Part shown: one piece after another, positions 20,374 to 32,476 of the stretch
Position numbering within the stretch: position 1 is the first letter of the stretch
Layout: each line of letters begins with the position of its first letter
Assembly (NCBI RefSeq): GCF_019175285.1
Contig: NC_056527.1
Location: 105,204,970 to 105,268,969 of the forward strand
From: Sceloporus undulatus
Lineage: Eukaryota; Chordata; Lepidosauria; Squamata; Phrynosomatidae
DNA: 64,000 nt
Direction: 5' to 3'
Translations under genes and position numbers: made by a program
The notes under the pieces: model-generated
What the model was told of the DNA's origin: nothing
The model's database searches: none
What the model saw: only the letters and a program-made list of their open reading frames with translations

Positions 20374-23300
20374 CTACATAGATGGAGGGGGGGGGGAAGA
20401 TAAAGTTAGGGTGCAAACTTGTTACCACTTGCTCTAATGCTGTTTCAGTGGAAAAACAAGAAGGTACTTGATAGCAACACTCCTCAGTCTGATATTCTCC
20501 AATGTGCCAGGTGACAATCCCTTTCATGGTGACTGTGGATTGTGAATTCTTTTTCTTCTTTCCCCCTAAATCCAACATTCTGGATTTATTCTATTCCTGC
20601 TAGGTGTATGACTAGTGAAAAAAGTGTTAAAGATGCTGACAATTTGACCCTTAGAAATCTGTTTCAGAAACCCATGGTTTCTGAAATGTTAATCAGCTGC
20701 CATTGGTCATATATACAAACTTTGCAACCTTAGGGTCTAGAAACTTTAAAAATAAATTAAACTGAAGGCTAACACATTGGCTTGTGCTTTACAGGTTCAG
20801 ATCTATGGATCAAATTTTGTCAGGAGGGTAATAGTCATGATTAGAGTTGTTTATCTACAGAACTGTCTCTTACCATGGTCACTGGTTGGTTTGCTTCTTC
20901 AGCAGTAGACCCTGCAAATCAGGAAGAATTTGTGAGATGCTTCACACATTCTCTTCTTAATTACAATGGTACACATACTGTGGTTTCTGCAATTATGCCT
21001 GCTTTAATATAATTCAGTATAAAGCAGCCCATAGAGAGTCCACTTACTCTTCATCTTTTTTCTGCAAAGTTTGAAGGTAAGTAACAGCAGGAGAAGAACC
21101 AGAAGGAGAGACCCTGCAGCAATACTCGCCCACATAATTATGGTAAATCTGTCTGTAATAGAGAAATTGTTAAGAGTTAGAATGCTGCTAATGGCTTACC
21201 TTCCAACTGCCCCAATTTGTCAAGGACAGCCCCAATTAATCCCTTGCCGTACCACTTTTTCAGCTGCTTTAAAAATGTCCCCACATCAGTCCCCTAAAGG
21301 ATCCCAGAGGATCACACCCATCCCATACATTGCATTTTCCCTCCTAATTGTTTCCTCCTAATTGTTTTGCAAAAACAAATGCTGCCTGAATGTCCAATAG
21401 GATCCACAGGAAACATCCAAGAGATGGGATTCCCATTTTCAGCCATTTTGCCATTTGCCAAAAATGGCAATCACAGCCCTCATCTGTTTCCAGTTTCCAG
21501 TGGATAGTACAGGTCTATTTTAGGGCTGGAAGGACCCCCTTTCAAAAATAAAAATGACTGTTTGGTCACTTCCAGTTTTGAATAAAGCCCCCTCCCCATG
21601 ATGAGGCCAAAACAAGCCTATTCTGAAGTACTGTGTTCAGTTCTCTATTTGGTTCAGTTTAGTGCCTCATTTTCAGAAGGATATAGATAAGTTGGAGTTA
21701 CTTCAAAGAAGGGCAACAAGGATGATACAAATTATGGAGAACAAAATAGGAAAAGGAAAGGTTGAGGGAGCTGGGCATGTTCATTCTGGTGAAGGAAAGA
21801 ATGAGATGTGACATGAATGCACTCTTGAAATACCTCAGTAAGAGCAATTTGGCAATGGAACCAATTACCTAGAGGGATGGTGGAATTCCCAGGGAGGACT
21901 TCTTCAGAAAGAGGCTGGATAGCTATCTATTGGGGATGATTTTGCTGGAAATTCTGCGTTGAGCAGGAGGTTGGACTCAATAGTCGATTGAGTCTTCCAA
22001 CTTTATGATTGTAGTATTTCTCCCCCTGCCCAGTATTTTGTACAAATGTGAGAGCTGGACAATGAAGAAAGTAGATAAAAAATAAAATAATCTCACTTGA
22101 GATGTGCTGCAGAAGAGTGCTGAAGATACCATGGACAGCCAAAAAGACAAACAAATGGATCCTAGAGCAGATCAAACCTGAACTCTTCCTGGAGGCCAAG
22201 ATGATGAAATTGAGGCTTTTGTACTTTGGCCACATCATGAGAAGGAATGACTCATTAGAAAAGACAATAATGCTAGAAAGAGAGGAAGACTGCATGCTAC
22301 ATGGATAGACTCAACCAAGGAGGTCCTGGGCCTGAACTTGCAGGATCTGAGCAGAGCAGCTGAGAGGACAGGAGGACTTGGAGGTATCTCATTCACAAGC
22401 TCACAATGAGTCAACGCCAACGTGAAGGCAATAAACAAACAACAACCATTATTCTGACAAAGCCAATTGCATCTTCCTGGAGATTTGGGGGAAATGCTGT
22501 TTCCTAATTTTTGAATTTTTTCAGGGGGGGTTAGAATCACGGGGAGCAAAAGCAGCCTCAGATGTTGCATGCAACCCAGGAATGGCACTTTGTTTAACCC
22601 AGACACTTGCTTTCTTTGTTCCCTGCAGGCCCTGATGGGTGTGTTTGGCTCTGGCTGCTATAATTTAAAATATACCTAGGGAATGCAAAGGCAGAAGGAA
22701 AGCAAAACAAGTCCTCACCTTTCTTAACCAGTTCCAGGGGATCACTTGGCTCTGACCACACAAAAGGATTACTTTTGTGGTGATACTGACAGGCATAGTG
22801 TCTTGCATCCTCCAAGTCGATCATGAAGACTTGGAAGGTAGACACGTTTCTGTGTTTCTTTGGTTGTGGTGCCGTTTGGTCCATGGATTTGTGCAAAGAG
22901 AAGATCAGATCTGTCTCTGGACCTTGGCATTCAATGGTGACATTGAAGCCTGAAGGGGTCTGCTGAGTAGATCTTACCTTGATGGAGGGTTTGAAAAGGC
23001 TGGCGTCTAGAGGAAAGGAAACCACAATGAGAACGATTGGAAATATATTGCTTGTTCTGTACTGGTGGAATTTTGACATGTTTTATCTGCTGCTCCTGTC
23101 TGTTTTCGTTGTTTGCTTATTTGAAACAAGGCAAAGAAACAAACCCCAGTATGAAACACTTGTTTTACTCTTTAAAACATTGGGTTTAGATCTACGTTTC
23201 CATTTTTACTGCAGTTTGATACCACTTTCACTGGCATAGCGCCATCCTATGGAATCCTGAGATTTGTAGTTTTGTGAGATACTTAGAATCCTGCAGTTTT

Positions 23301-26300
23301 CCTCCTAAGGGAAGAAAGTATGAAAACCATGTAGTGTCTGAAGCTGAATTCAAAATTCAGGACTTATTCGGCACAAAATTCACATGTGGTTGTTCTGCAA
23401 AGAAAAAGGTATTTTCTGTGCAGGGAACAGCCTCTTCCTTTATTCAGAATAAAACTGTGTCCTGTGTCAAAAATGTTTTCTGTGCAAATCAACCACATGC
23501 ACATTTTACATAGAATCATCTCCCAAGTGCAGCATTTTCAACACATGAAACAACTTTTTCTGGGCAGAAAATAATATTTTTGCATAGAAATATTTTCATG
23601 CAGAAAATGCAATACCTCTGTGTGTATGTATATATATATGTACTTTTTTCTGTGTAAAATGTCTACATGCAAATTTTGTGCAGAATAAATCCCAAACTGC
23701 AAAGATCCTCATTAGTCCAGGATTCGTCTCTTTGGAATTTCTCAATGTAAAAAAACAACATGTTTTGAATTGTTTCCAACCTAAAAGGCGGTGCCATCAA
23801 AAATTCCAAATCCAGTTCCTTACCTCTCACAACCAGCCTTGCAGCCTTGCTGGGCACTGACCACACAAAGGGATTTCCTCTCTTGTGGTACTGACAAGTA
23901 TAGCTCCCTGCATCCTCCAATCTGATCATAAGGACATAGAACTTAGTCATATTACTCTCTGGCCCTGTTTCCTGTGATGCTCTCAGGTCCATTGATTTAT
24001 ATAGGAAGAATGTCAGATCATTCTCTGGCCCCTGGCACAGGATTGTGACATTTGCACCCAGAGCATGCTGTCCTTTGGGTCTCATTCTGATCGTGGGTTT
24101 GACGAAACTGTGATCTAGAGGTAGGAAAAGAATAAAATGAAATCCAAAGTGTTGTGTAAGTTTGTTATTCATCTACAGTGGACCCTTTCCATATGTGAGG
24201 GTTTGGTTCCAGTCCCTTTACCCCACGGATGGGAAAAAGCATGGACAGTCTGTCAGCACAACTGCTGGGGTCCAACAACCACTGCCAGTAACTCAAACGA
24301 GCCCTGTGGTTAAATCAGACCTTTGAGCAGAGCTAGCAATTTTAGAAGCAGAACCGTGATTCCAAAGGCAGTTGAGATAACAGCAGCTGGATGTCTTCCA
24401 GGAACTGAAGCAACGCAGGAACCTCCGGGGACACACAGCAAGCCGATGCCAGACTTCTTGTGATAAACCTCCAGAGAAGCCAAGTCTCCCGAAGTGCTCT
24501 TTATTCAAAGTGCTATATACAAATACTGTACAGATCTCCAAAACTCCAAACCATACCAAACCAACTCCTACTACAAACCTACAAGCTATCACTTGCAACC
24601 GCTGGGTTTATATAGACTCCAGACCATGTGGTCTCCCAAACCCAGTGAGTTCCTGTGTGCAGCCATGTCATGTGTCCCCTGTGTAATCCAGACACATAGT
24701 TTCATCATCCATGGCTACCTGCACTTAGACACTAAAGTGTCCTTGAGCCAATGAGCATCAGCTGTGCTAATCAACCTTGTCCTTCTGCTGAATGCTCATG
24801 GTCAAACACACACACATCAAGCATTTCCCTGTGTGCTGTGTTTTAACCCTTGACACTCTGACACAGTCATGCTCTATATTATTCAGTGGGCTGTGACATC
24901 TGTTCATTGGGTTCATCACATTACCACTGAATAATATGTGGCATGGTGAGCTGCAGTCACTGCAATCCATGGATTGCTTGTCCAACGATGGGTGCCCACT
25001 GTATATACCTTGCTAGACACTGTTGCAGACAAACTTTTGTTTAGTTCAAAATGAATTGTTTCTGAATGTTGCTCATAATATTCAAGTGTGGCATAAATTA
25101 CCAGAAAGTCTGTTAAATTGAATTTATATTTTAATATAATGTGTGTTCAGGATATGACAAATGCAAAACGTAGTGGCGTGTCATCTTAGAAGCAGCATAT
25201 ATGAATAGTGTGCGCATAAACTCCAACTGTTGCAATTTGGCATTGATAGTCCCAATTAATTGTCTGTTGTTTCACTTTGACAGTTGTTTTTAAAATGTCC
25301 CAGTTTCTCTCTCAGACTCCCACTTTTCACTTTTGTCTTCAGCTTATTTCAAATTCTGAAAACTGAGTTCAAAGTGCAAAGGTAATTTGTACTCAATTAA
25401 CTCAGTTTGGAAGACAGAGGAGGGGCAGAATCATACCCTTCCCAGTAGGCTCAGGAAAAAGCAAGCTGCTGCAGCCTTTCCTAGTTGGTGTTTTCTTCCT
25501 GACTAATAACTTTTGCCATCTTGATCACACTCTGATCTTGCTTGGACATAAAGATCCCAGTTTTCATCTGTGAAATGTTGAAGGGTATTTAAATACTGTT
25601 CTTACCTGTTAAGTTGATGTACACTATTTCACTGAAATAGGAATATCGAGTGTTCAGTCCATATTCACACCAGTAAATTCCTGCATCCAATTGGTTAGCA
25701 TTGGCAATGGAAAATACAACGTCTTCCCATTCTGCTGTTTTGACTTGTCTAATATCAAGAGCCCCTTCCTTAATGAGAGAGTACTCTGCTCGCCGGTACA
25801 GTTCACTCTTACAACGGATGGTAGCATTTTCACCCAGTGCAATTACTTTGTTTGGATTCAGTGAAATAGATGGCTTGGGATAAACTTGTTCTGGATGTGA
25901 AATAAAAACAAAAGTGACATTTTAAGGTTGGGGTATTCTCAATGGTTTGACTATACAATGTCATATCTCTGGTAAAATTCACATACTCATATTTGAATCA
26001 ACAGAGCAATATCCACATTCTCAGACCATAGAAATTTCAATTTTTGGGTCCAATAGAGTGCTAGTCCACCATATTCAAATCAGTTGGTTTCTTAGTCACA
26101 AATAATTTAACTTCCATTTGTTTCAGTCGATTTATTCTAGTGTTGAACAATTCCAGTGTTAATTATAATGAATTTTACTACCAGCAAAGAAGACTCTTTA
26201 CATCAGAGAAGGGGTCAGGCAGGTCTCCCTAGGCTGGGTATTGCTAAAGTGTAGACAGAGCTATGGAGAAAGATCTCACCTGTCACCCTTCAAAATGTCA

Positions 26301-29300
26301 CTGAGGCTGCATCCACACTGCAGAAAGAATCCAAGGTGACACCACTTTAACTGTCATGGTTCCATACTATGGAATTCTGGGTTCTGTAGTTTTGTGAGCA
26401 ATTTAGCCTTCTCTGTCAGAGAGCTCTTGTGCAACAATAAATCCCAGGATTCCATAGCATTGAGCAATGGCAGTTAATGTGGTATCAAACTAGATTATTA
26501 CTACAGTGCTGATGCAGACTTTTTTGTATTCCTAACAGGAAGTGACAGAGAGCCTCTTGACAAAAACAGCAGACTTGTTTGAGAGGATGCAACAATAAGC
26601 TGTTTATGCTTCAAATATAATGATCTGTACTTTGCCTTGAGTTTAGGAAAGAGAAAAGGGACTGGAGTTCTTGCAAAAGGACAGTCATGTGGTCCTGCTG
26701 AGTCATAGCCTCTTGATAACCAACTGTGGTCAAAACATTAACAGCCTTTTCTAGTCAAGTAAACTCAAGTGGACTCAAGTCAGACTCAAGTTACTGCAAT
26801 GACTTGACCTGGACTTGATTTGGCAATAAATGAAGCACTGACTCAACTTGACTCAAGACTTGCATATTTTTAGTGACTGACTTGCTGTCTTAACTTAATC
26901 CAGAATCAGCAAATACATTAGGTAGTGGATGTGAGGGGGAGGTTGAGGTCTACTCAGCAGCCTGTCCCCAGTGTACATCAGAGGATCTTTCTCAAGCTTT
27001 TGAAAAAGCTTTAGAGGGATCCTTCCACCAAGGCTGAGGAATAGGAGTAAAGGACTAAGAGGTTTTTATAGAAGTAGGAGTAGGAATAAAGGATAATAAA
27101 ATATATTTGTTACACCTTATTCCTGTCATTATATTATACACACAAACATCAAAAAGCAATTTTATTATATTGCACTTGTGCTGGCCAAATGGCCGTAATA
27201 AAGTTACACACACATTATATTGCACTGGGGTAGGGACTGAGAGGCAAAGAGAGACATTTACAAACACACACATACACACACACACACACACATGCCAGCC
27301 TTGCAAAGCAACCAGGGCTTTCCCCCAAGGCTGGGGAGTAGGAGTGGGAGAAAGGAATAAGGAGTAAAAGAAGAAGAGGTTTTTGAAGGAGTAGAAGTAG
27401 GAGTAACATTAAGAAAAAATATCTTACTCCAGTGTAGGACAAGGAGTAACCCCAAAATCACCACTACTCCCCAGCCCTGCCTTCCACCTCAAGCCCATTG
27501 CCTAACATGTATGCTGTTCTGCTCAGAGAATTTTTTTAAACCTAACTTTGTGCACATCTTGATATTCTAGTTATTGGGGGGAGAAAACCTGCACCACACC
27601 GCACTGCACCACACCACCACCTCTTTTTTCTGTTAGAAATAGGCTCTCAGATTGAGACACGGCTTGAAAATATCTTGCAAGGACTTAAGACACCACTTGA
27701 GACTTGAGGTAGAGACTTGAGACTTGGAGTAGAAGACTTGAATACATCACTGGCCTATTCAAAGGCACTCCCACATCAACCCCTGAACTACACTAGTGTA
27801 AGAACAAAATCTAAAAAGGTCCCAGAAGAGCTTAAGAACCACAGTTGTTGTTGTTGTACTTTCAAGTCATTTCCGATTTATGGAGAATCCAAGGCGGCCC
27901 TATTATGGGGTTTTCTTGCTAAGTTTCTTCAGAGGACATTTATTGTTACAAACCTCTGTGAGGTTGAGAGTGGGTTTACATGGTCAAGCCAAGATTCAAA
28001 CCCTGGTCTTCAGAGTTGTCGTTCAATGCTTAAATCACTACACCACACTGGCCATAGTACCTACTCTATTAAATGCATTTTAAATCATTAGTCAGATTGG
28101 ATCCATATCCATATCAAGGCCCTAGAATCACAGAACCATGGAGTAAATTTCTTTAAGCTGGAAAACACTGGAAGGCACACAGAAGCAAGTGAAAACATAT
28201 GTGTACTGAGCCAGACCCTCACCTCTTATATTGATATGTACTTCGTTACTGTAAGGTGACCATGCTTGAGAGGGTTCTCTGTAGATACAATAGTAGGTTC
28301 CCTCATCTGAGTGTTTGGCGTTGGCAATAAGAAATGTCACCTCGTTCTTCTCTGCCACATTACTGCTCAGTGTTGATAATGATGCAGATTCTTCTTTGAC
28401 CAACTCAAATGTCACATGCTGGTGCATTTCACTTTTACAACTGATGGTGACATTTCCCCCCACAGGAACTACTGCACTGGGGCTCACCGAGACGGAAGGA
28501 CAGAGTAAATATTGTCCTGGATTACAAAACGATATATGAGAAACTGAAACATTTGGGACACCATATTTCACTGATTAAAATCAGGACATGTATGTCTCGA
28601 AAACATTACAATATGGTAAAGAGGAAGAAGACACAAACTGCGTCAATGTGCAGCAGTTTGCTTTTGCTTGAGCCTACTGAGAAGGGCAAGATTTCCCCTC
28701 ATATCTTCTGAGGAGTTACTTGAGTGCAAATTATTCTTACACTTTGCAGCAAGAGAGGTAAGCTGAGGACAAAGGGGGAAAGAGGGAGGAGGAAGGAGAA
28801 ACTGGGGTATTTTAAATGTTTCTGAACAAGTGGGATGATAGAGGATGAATGGGAACTGTTCCTGCCAAATCAGGACAGTTAGAGAGTATGCACTGAGTAG
28901 ACCCTGTGCCACATTCCCACCAAACATTCTGGTGAAGAACCTGCCATCAAAGATCTAAGAGCTTATGTGGGGAGAAACAGTTCTTCAGATGGTCTGGACC
29001 TGGGACATGTAGGGCTTTATAGAACATAACCAACACTCACAATTATGCCCAAACAATCGCCACCAGAGCTGTTCAACAAGGAAGTCATGTGCTCCCTGTA
29101 AACAGCCCTAGTTAAAAAATTGGTTGCAGCTTTTGAACTAGCTGAACTTTCCACAATGTTAACTTGAAGGCTTTCATGGCCAGCATCCATAGGTTTTTGT
29201 GGGGTTTTGGGGCTATGTGGCCATGTTCTGGGAGAGTTTATTCCCAATGTTTCGCCAGCAGCTGTGGCTGGCATCTTCAGAGAATGCATTCTGGTGAAAT

Positions 29301-30288
29301 GTCAAGAATAAACAGAACATGGCCACATAGCCTAAAAAAAACCATAAAAACCTATTTCCAAACATTCTCATATGGTGGCATCAAAACCTTTAAGAATTAA
29401 GATGGACCTAAACAGATGAATCTCTCACTTTCTTGCTTATTTAGATGTCAAGTTCTTTCCATGGCAAATATGAAGAAATCTGCAAATTTTAGCAATTTTA
29501 TTCAGAAACTAAGCTCTCACAAATCTCTCATCAGAGGCAAAGAATCGGGGGCTCCTGTAGAACAGGAAAAGTTTTATAGATGCCACAAATTTAGTTGAAT
29601 ACAAAGGGATGTTGTAGTACCTTTAAGACTAAAAGATATGTAGTATAAGATGTACTCCATCAGATCAAGAAGACTGGGCAGTGGCATCACTAGGTTGGCA
29701 TAATCCAGTACTGTAGGTGTTACCCATTAACACCATCTCTTCCACTGAGCTCCAGTGTTTTAAAAGCCACAGCTTGTTCCTGCCCAAAGGTAGCTGTTTG
29801 GGGATCAGTGGTGTCACCCATTTTAAGATGTCAGCTGGTGCGGCCCTCAATCCTGACACCCTCCAAATGATGTCCCTGAGAATGAGTCTGCCAAAGCTTA
29901 TGCTGCAATTTTCTTTCTCCCAGTTAGTCTCAAAAGTGCTACAAGATTCCTTTGCATATGTCTATGTATATAGTACAGTATTTCTTTGAAATTTCGTCCA
30001 AAGAAGATCATTGCATTTAATTCCAGTTCCCTTCCTCCCCTATCACCTGCAAGAAAAATGTTTTCATTTTCTCTTGATACTCACCTCTTGCCATCCATCT
30101 CTGCCTGGTCAACCACCACCCTAGAAAGATGACTCCATTAGTTGCAAGGTATCTGAGCAGCAGAACCTGATGCTGAATCTCTAATCCTTCCCCACAAAGC
30201 TTGCCAACCCTCTGATCCCACTACCTTTCTTGCCAACCGTCTGATCCCACTAACCAAGAAGAAAGATGATGCTGAACGAAGTCCTCAT
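20185..30288 (-). CDS. Gene B: inhibitory LRC-type Ig receptor, 4 Ig domains (519 aa)
   Basis: Nine exons join in frame (34+36+294+285+291+288+105+38+189 nt = 520 codons with stop). Residues 1-23 are a signal peptide; Ig domains lie at about 24-121, 122-216, 217-313 and 314-409; a membrane helix at about 413-436; cytoplasmic tail 445-519. The tail has VSYAVL (Tyr472), a canonical ITIM, and CLYASV (Tyr497). WSEPSDPLELV in Ig4 and WSVPSKAARLV in Ig3 are family signatures. Expected role by homology: inhibitory leukocyte receptor signalling through SH2 phosphatases. It has one more Ig domain than gene A and two more than gene C. It lies 5.5 kb upstream of gene A's start in the transcriptional sense. 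No internal stops or bad splice sites seen. Confidence 0.9.
20874..20911 (-). CDS. Gene B exon 8: cytoplasmic linker
   Basis: 38 nt, acceptor TTTGCAG, donor GTAAGA; encodes STAEEANQPVTM and shifts phase 1 to 0. Confidence 0.83.
21048..21152 (-). CDS. Gene B exon 7: transmembrane segment
   Basis: 105 nt, phase 1-1. FTIIMWASIAAGSLL then a leucine run, TFKLC and the basic anchor RKKMK. No charge within the core. Confidence 0.87.
21195..21345. repeat. Dispersed repeat with CAGCTGCTTTAAAAATGTCCC core
   Basis: The same phrases (TCCAACT..CCCAATT, CAGCTG(C/T)TTT..AAATG..CC) recur at 25228-25440, 45330-45500 and 60985-61110; family not recognised. Confidence 0.45.
21605..22015 (+). mobile_element. 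CR1 LINE 3' fragment
   Basis: TACTGTGTTCAGTTCT, GGGCAACAAGGATGAT, GAGCTGGGCATGTT and the end GGTTGGACTCAAT..CCAACTTTATGATTG are typical CR1 3'-coding and 3'-end phrases. Confidence 0.75.
22016..22450 (+). mobile_element. BovB (RTE) LINE, C-terminal part of ORF2
   Basis: The frame reads KIPWTAKKTNKWILEQIKPE and MMKLRLLYFGHIMRRNDSLE, followed by MLEREED, hallmarks of the RTE/BovB reverse-transcriptase C-terminus. It abuts the CR1 fragment directly and ends near ATGAGTCAACGCC. Broken by frameshifts; fossil copy. Confidence 0.8.
22719..23006 (-). CDS. Gene B exon 6: Ig domain 4 (membrane-proximal)
   Basis: 288 nt, phase 1-1. Starts DASLFKPSIKVRS; cysteines in VTIEC and YACQYH; WSEPSDPLELVKKG before donor GTGAGG. 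Confidence 0.9.
23205..23300. mobile_element. Half of a palindromic GRGGCTGCATC-family MITE
   Basis: GCAGTTTGATACCACTTTCACTGGCATAG..ATGGAATCCTGAGATTTGTAG matches one arm and the centre of the family. Confidence 0.5.
23824..24114 (-). CDS. Gene B exon 5: Ig domain 3
   Basis: 291 nt, phase 1-1. Starts DHSFVKPTIRMRP; cysteines in VTILC and YTCQYH; WSVPSKAARLVVRG replaces the usual WSEPSDPLEL. Confidence 0.9.
24176..25001. mobile_element. Tigger-like MITE interrupted by an LTR
   Basis: Ends CAGTGGACCCTTTCC and inverted CAGTGGGCACCCATCG, with TA on both sides (24174-24175, 25002-25003). CCACGGATGGG and the inverted ATCCATGGATTGC are internal. About 690 bp in the middle is foreign (see the LTR entry). 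Confidence 0.62.
24263..24959 (-). mobile_element. Solo LTR (retrovirus-like or Gypsy-like), fossil
   Basis: On the minus strand it starts TGACTGCAGC, has a TATATAA box, an AATAAAG signal near its middle-to-end, and finishes GGACCCCAGCA. ACTGC occurs at both borders (24261-24265, 24959-24963), a possible 5-bp duplication that leaves the exact ends ambiguous. No internal coding part is present. It lies in a Tigger-like element, so it is the younger of the two. Confidence 0.62.
25606..25890 (-). CDS. Gene B exon 4: Ig domain 2
   Basis: 285 nt, phase 1-1, acceptor CATCCAG, donor GTAAGA. Starts EQVYPKPSISLNP; cysteines in ATIRC and YWCEYG; ends VYINLTG. Fully open in the spliced frame. Confidence 0.9.
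26296..26524. mobile_element. Palindromic GRGGCTGCATC-family MITE
   Basis: Both arms present: GAGGCTGCATCCACACTGCAG at left and the worn inverse CTACAGTGCTGATGCAGAC at right. Confidence 0.72.
26750..27745. mobile_element. DNA element with ACTCAAG-repeat inverted ends
   Basis: The left end repeats ACTCAAGT (ACTCAAGTGGACTCAAGTC), and the right end repeats the inverse (GAGACTTGAGACTTGGAG). Within it, 27030-27115 and 27330-27440 repeat GAGTAGGAGTAGGAATAA-type sequence, and a (CA)n array lies at 27262-27291. Family not named. Confidence 0.48.
27846..28053 (-). mobile_element. tRNA-derived SINE, near full length
   Basis: Inverse of tail (CTTTCAAGTCATTTCCGATTTATGG), middle (TTTTCTTGCTAAGTTTCTTCAGAGG) and head (ATTCAAACCCTGGTCTTC, CACTACACCACACTGGC) are all present. 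Confidence 0.78.
28223..28516 (-). CDS. Gene B exon 3: Ig domain 1
   Basis: 294 nt, phase 1-1. Starts GQYLLCPSVSVSP; cysteines in VTISC and YYCIYR; WSPYSNEVHINIRG before donor GTGAGG. Confidence 0.9.
28995..29155 (-). mobile_element. Possible LINE 3' UTR fragment
   Basis: GACATGTAGGGCTTTATAGA..ACCAACACT and GTCATGTGCTCCCTGTAAACAGCCC resemble the reptile LINE 3' UTR also seen near 52920. Confidence 0.4.
29163..29400. mobile_element. hAT-like MITE, same family as 9891-10017
   Basis: GAAGGCTTTCATGGCCAGCATC and CAGCTGTGGCTGGCATCTTCAGAGAA match; an inverted partial second arm follows (AACATGGCCACATAGCC). Confidence 0.55.
30085..30120 (-). CDS. Gene B exon 2: signal peptide mini-exon
   Basis: 36 nt, acceptor TTTCTAG, donor GTGAGT; encodes WLTRQRWMAR after a split Gly. 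Confidence 0.87.
30255..30288 (-). CDS. Gene B exon 1: start and signal peptide
   Basis: MRTSFSIIFLL plus one base, 34 nt (one codon longer than genes A and C), donor GTTAGT. A is at -3 of the ATG. Confidence 0.87.
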
Positions 30289-30289
30289 G

Positions 30290-31340
30290 CTGAAGGTGTT
30301 GTAACCAGGAACAGCCTAGTCCTTCATAGCAATCCTATCTCCAGAATGAAAAAAAATATATCTCCATTTAGGGTAGTTTCCAAAATACAAGAATGCTCCG
30401 TGACAGTTCTTTCCCCTCACATACAGTTTAGTTGTGATCTGACTACACAGCTCAGCAACCTCAGTGCTGTTATGACGCCTGACAAACCACAACCTCCTCC
30501 AGATCATAGGGCAACGATGCAAAAACCAGCTGAAGTTAACAGTTCTCAGAACACAGATTTGTTCCTTCTTTATTCAAATGGTATTTGGAAAGAATAACAC
30601 CAGCAAAACAAATATACATGTTAAAACTCCAGTTATCAAACCCCTGTGGTTTTACATCATAACCAACAAGTCACTTAAATTGAAGAATGTCTTCTTTTGC
30701 CAGTAGTCAGTACTGTAAAGAAATCTCAGATTTCACTGTTACTAGTGTGATTCTTCCGCTCTTGCTTTCATCTGATATGGACAGTAATTTTTGCCCTCTC
30801 AGCATGGTCATCATAATCATTTCGTGCATTATCTCAAACATTGGTGGGCAATCCTGTTCCGTATTTATGAGATAGCATCTGCAGTGTTCTCCTGGGCATG
30901 GGGCACATTGAGAAGAGGCAACCGAAGACACCTCTTGGGATCCTGATACAACTCCTTGGCTCAGTGTGCCATGTGACCAGGAGAGCACTGTAGACCTCTT
31001 TCCCCAGCACCCAATCTTCAGTGGCTTAGAAACATTTTGGTTGGGATGCTATTAGACTGAAAAGGGAGTTTTTAGATGTCACATTAGATTGTTAGCAGCT
31101 GTAAATATGAATCTCCAGCAGTTATGAGGTCTTAAGTAACAAATCACAAATGGCCACTTTTTTATGCTGTCATGCTTTTGAGGTTTATTAAATAGACTTT
31201 AGGAGAGTTCTGTACTGTGTGTCTGACAGGAATGATAAGTATAAACCTTGCTTCCTTCTTTTGATGAAAGAGGAACTTTTTGCAGAATGAGTTGCTATTT
31301 TCTCTTTCTTTTCTTTGTCGAGGCAATGGAGCAGAAGCAA
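30290..31340. other. Upstream of gene B: no feature recognised
   Basis: This includes the promoter region of gene B, but no TATA box or known element could be defended. Short ORFs lack support. Confidence 0.3.
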
Positions 31341-31341
31341 C

Positions 31342-31546
31342 ACTGCCAAAATAATGCAGCTTGACACTGCTTTAACTGTCATGGTTCCAACTTGTGGAAT
31401 CCAGGAACCTGTAGTTTGTTGTGGCAAAGAGCTCTCTGACAGAAAAGGACAAATATCTTGCAAAACTACAAATCCAAGAATACCATAGCATTGAGTCGTG
31501 ACATTATTGCCTTATTTCTGCAATGCAGACGCAACCCCAACTTGTT
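31342..31546. mobile_element. Palindromic GRGGCTGCATC-family MITE
   Basis: CAGCTTGACACTGCTTTAACTGTCATGG and the worn inverse ATACCATAGCATTGAGTCGTGAC; internal GAGCTCTCTGACAGA. Confidence 0.65.
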
Positions 31547-32314
31547 ATTTGCCCTCAAAATGACAATCTGTTGGGTTTTGGTTATAATGATGGTGCAAAA
31601 AGCATGATTAATAATGGGCCCATCTCTGTTCTCCCCTATTATATCTTTTTCCACCCATCAACCCATGCCAGGCTTAATTTCTACACTGAGAAGTGCTGGG
31701 TAAGTAAACTAACTACTCCGTGTAGCTTTGGAGTGTACAGTGATCCTCTCTTCTTTAAGATTCCAGAAATGTATGTGGCAAAAGGTATGTGCAAAGCATT
31801 GAGACAAGGCCAGTTTGGAGGAAGGAACTTGAAGAGAGGGCAGAGATAAAGAAGAAAATGGATAGATGGGGCATAAAATGTTCAAGTTCTGAAATTAATG
31901 TTTTTGAGTTGTTACTTGTTTAAAACTGCATAAATAAAGCTGTCACATCACACAATATGGACTCTAGGATTTGTTCCAAAACTTGTCACCCAATGTGTGC
32001 TGCATAACTTTGCCTTATGTAAGGACTCACTTTGCACTTTTAATCCCCTTCCCCTTTTTTGTGTCTTGAGGAGCCATTTTTATGAGAATGAGACAGGAAG
32101 TAGTGCTCTAAAAACAGTCATGATGACATGCAAATTCCTCTGCATTCAGTGAAAGAGAAATAGAGGTCCTGTTTCACTGTCTTACAGAAAAAGGAATTTC
32201 CCTTCTTAATATCCTCCCATCTTAGTGTTAAAGGAAATTATACACAAATTGTCCAAAATGGTTACACCTCCCCCCCCCCACTTTCTTTTATTTCAATAAT
32301 TATATGGAAATTAA

Positions 32315-32476
32315 AATTTAGGGTTTTTGTAGTTTGTTTTGGCAGAAGAGCTCTCTCACAAAGAAAGCGAAATGTGTCGCAAAGCTACACTTCCCAGAAT
32401 TCCATAGCACTGAGCCATAGCAATTAAAGTAGTGTCAAACTAGATTATTTCTGCAGTACGTATGCAGCCTCAGTTT
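32315..32476. mobile_element. Palindromic MITE, right arm and centre
   Basis: CTTCCCAGAATTCCATAGC..CAATTAAAGTAGTGTC..ATTTCTGCAG with the family end ATGCAGCCTC. A partial arm also lies at 33355-33470. Confidence 0.62.

Noticed and set aside
22235-22606. Minus-strand 123-codon open frame
   Set aside because: Antisense to the BovB fragment; no splice sites or Ig features.
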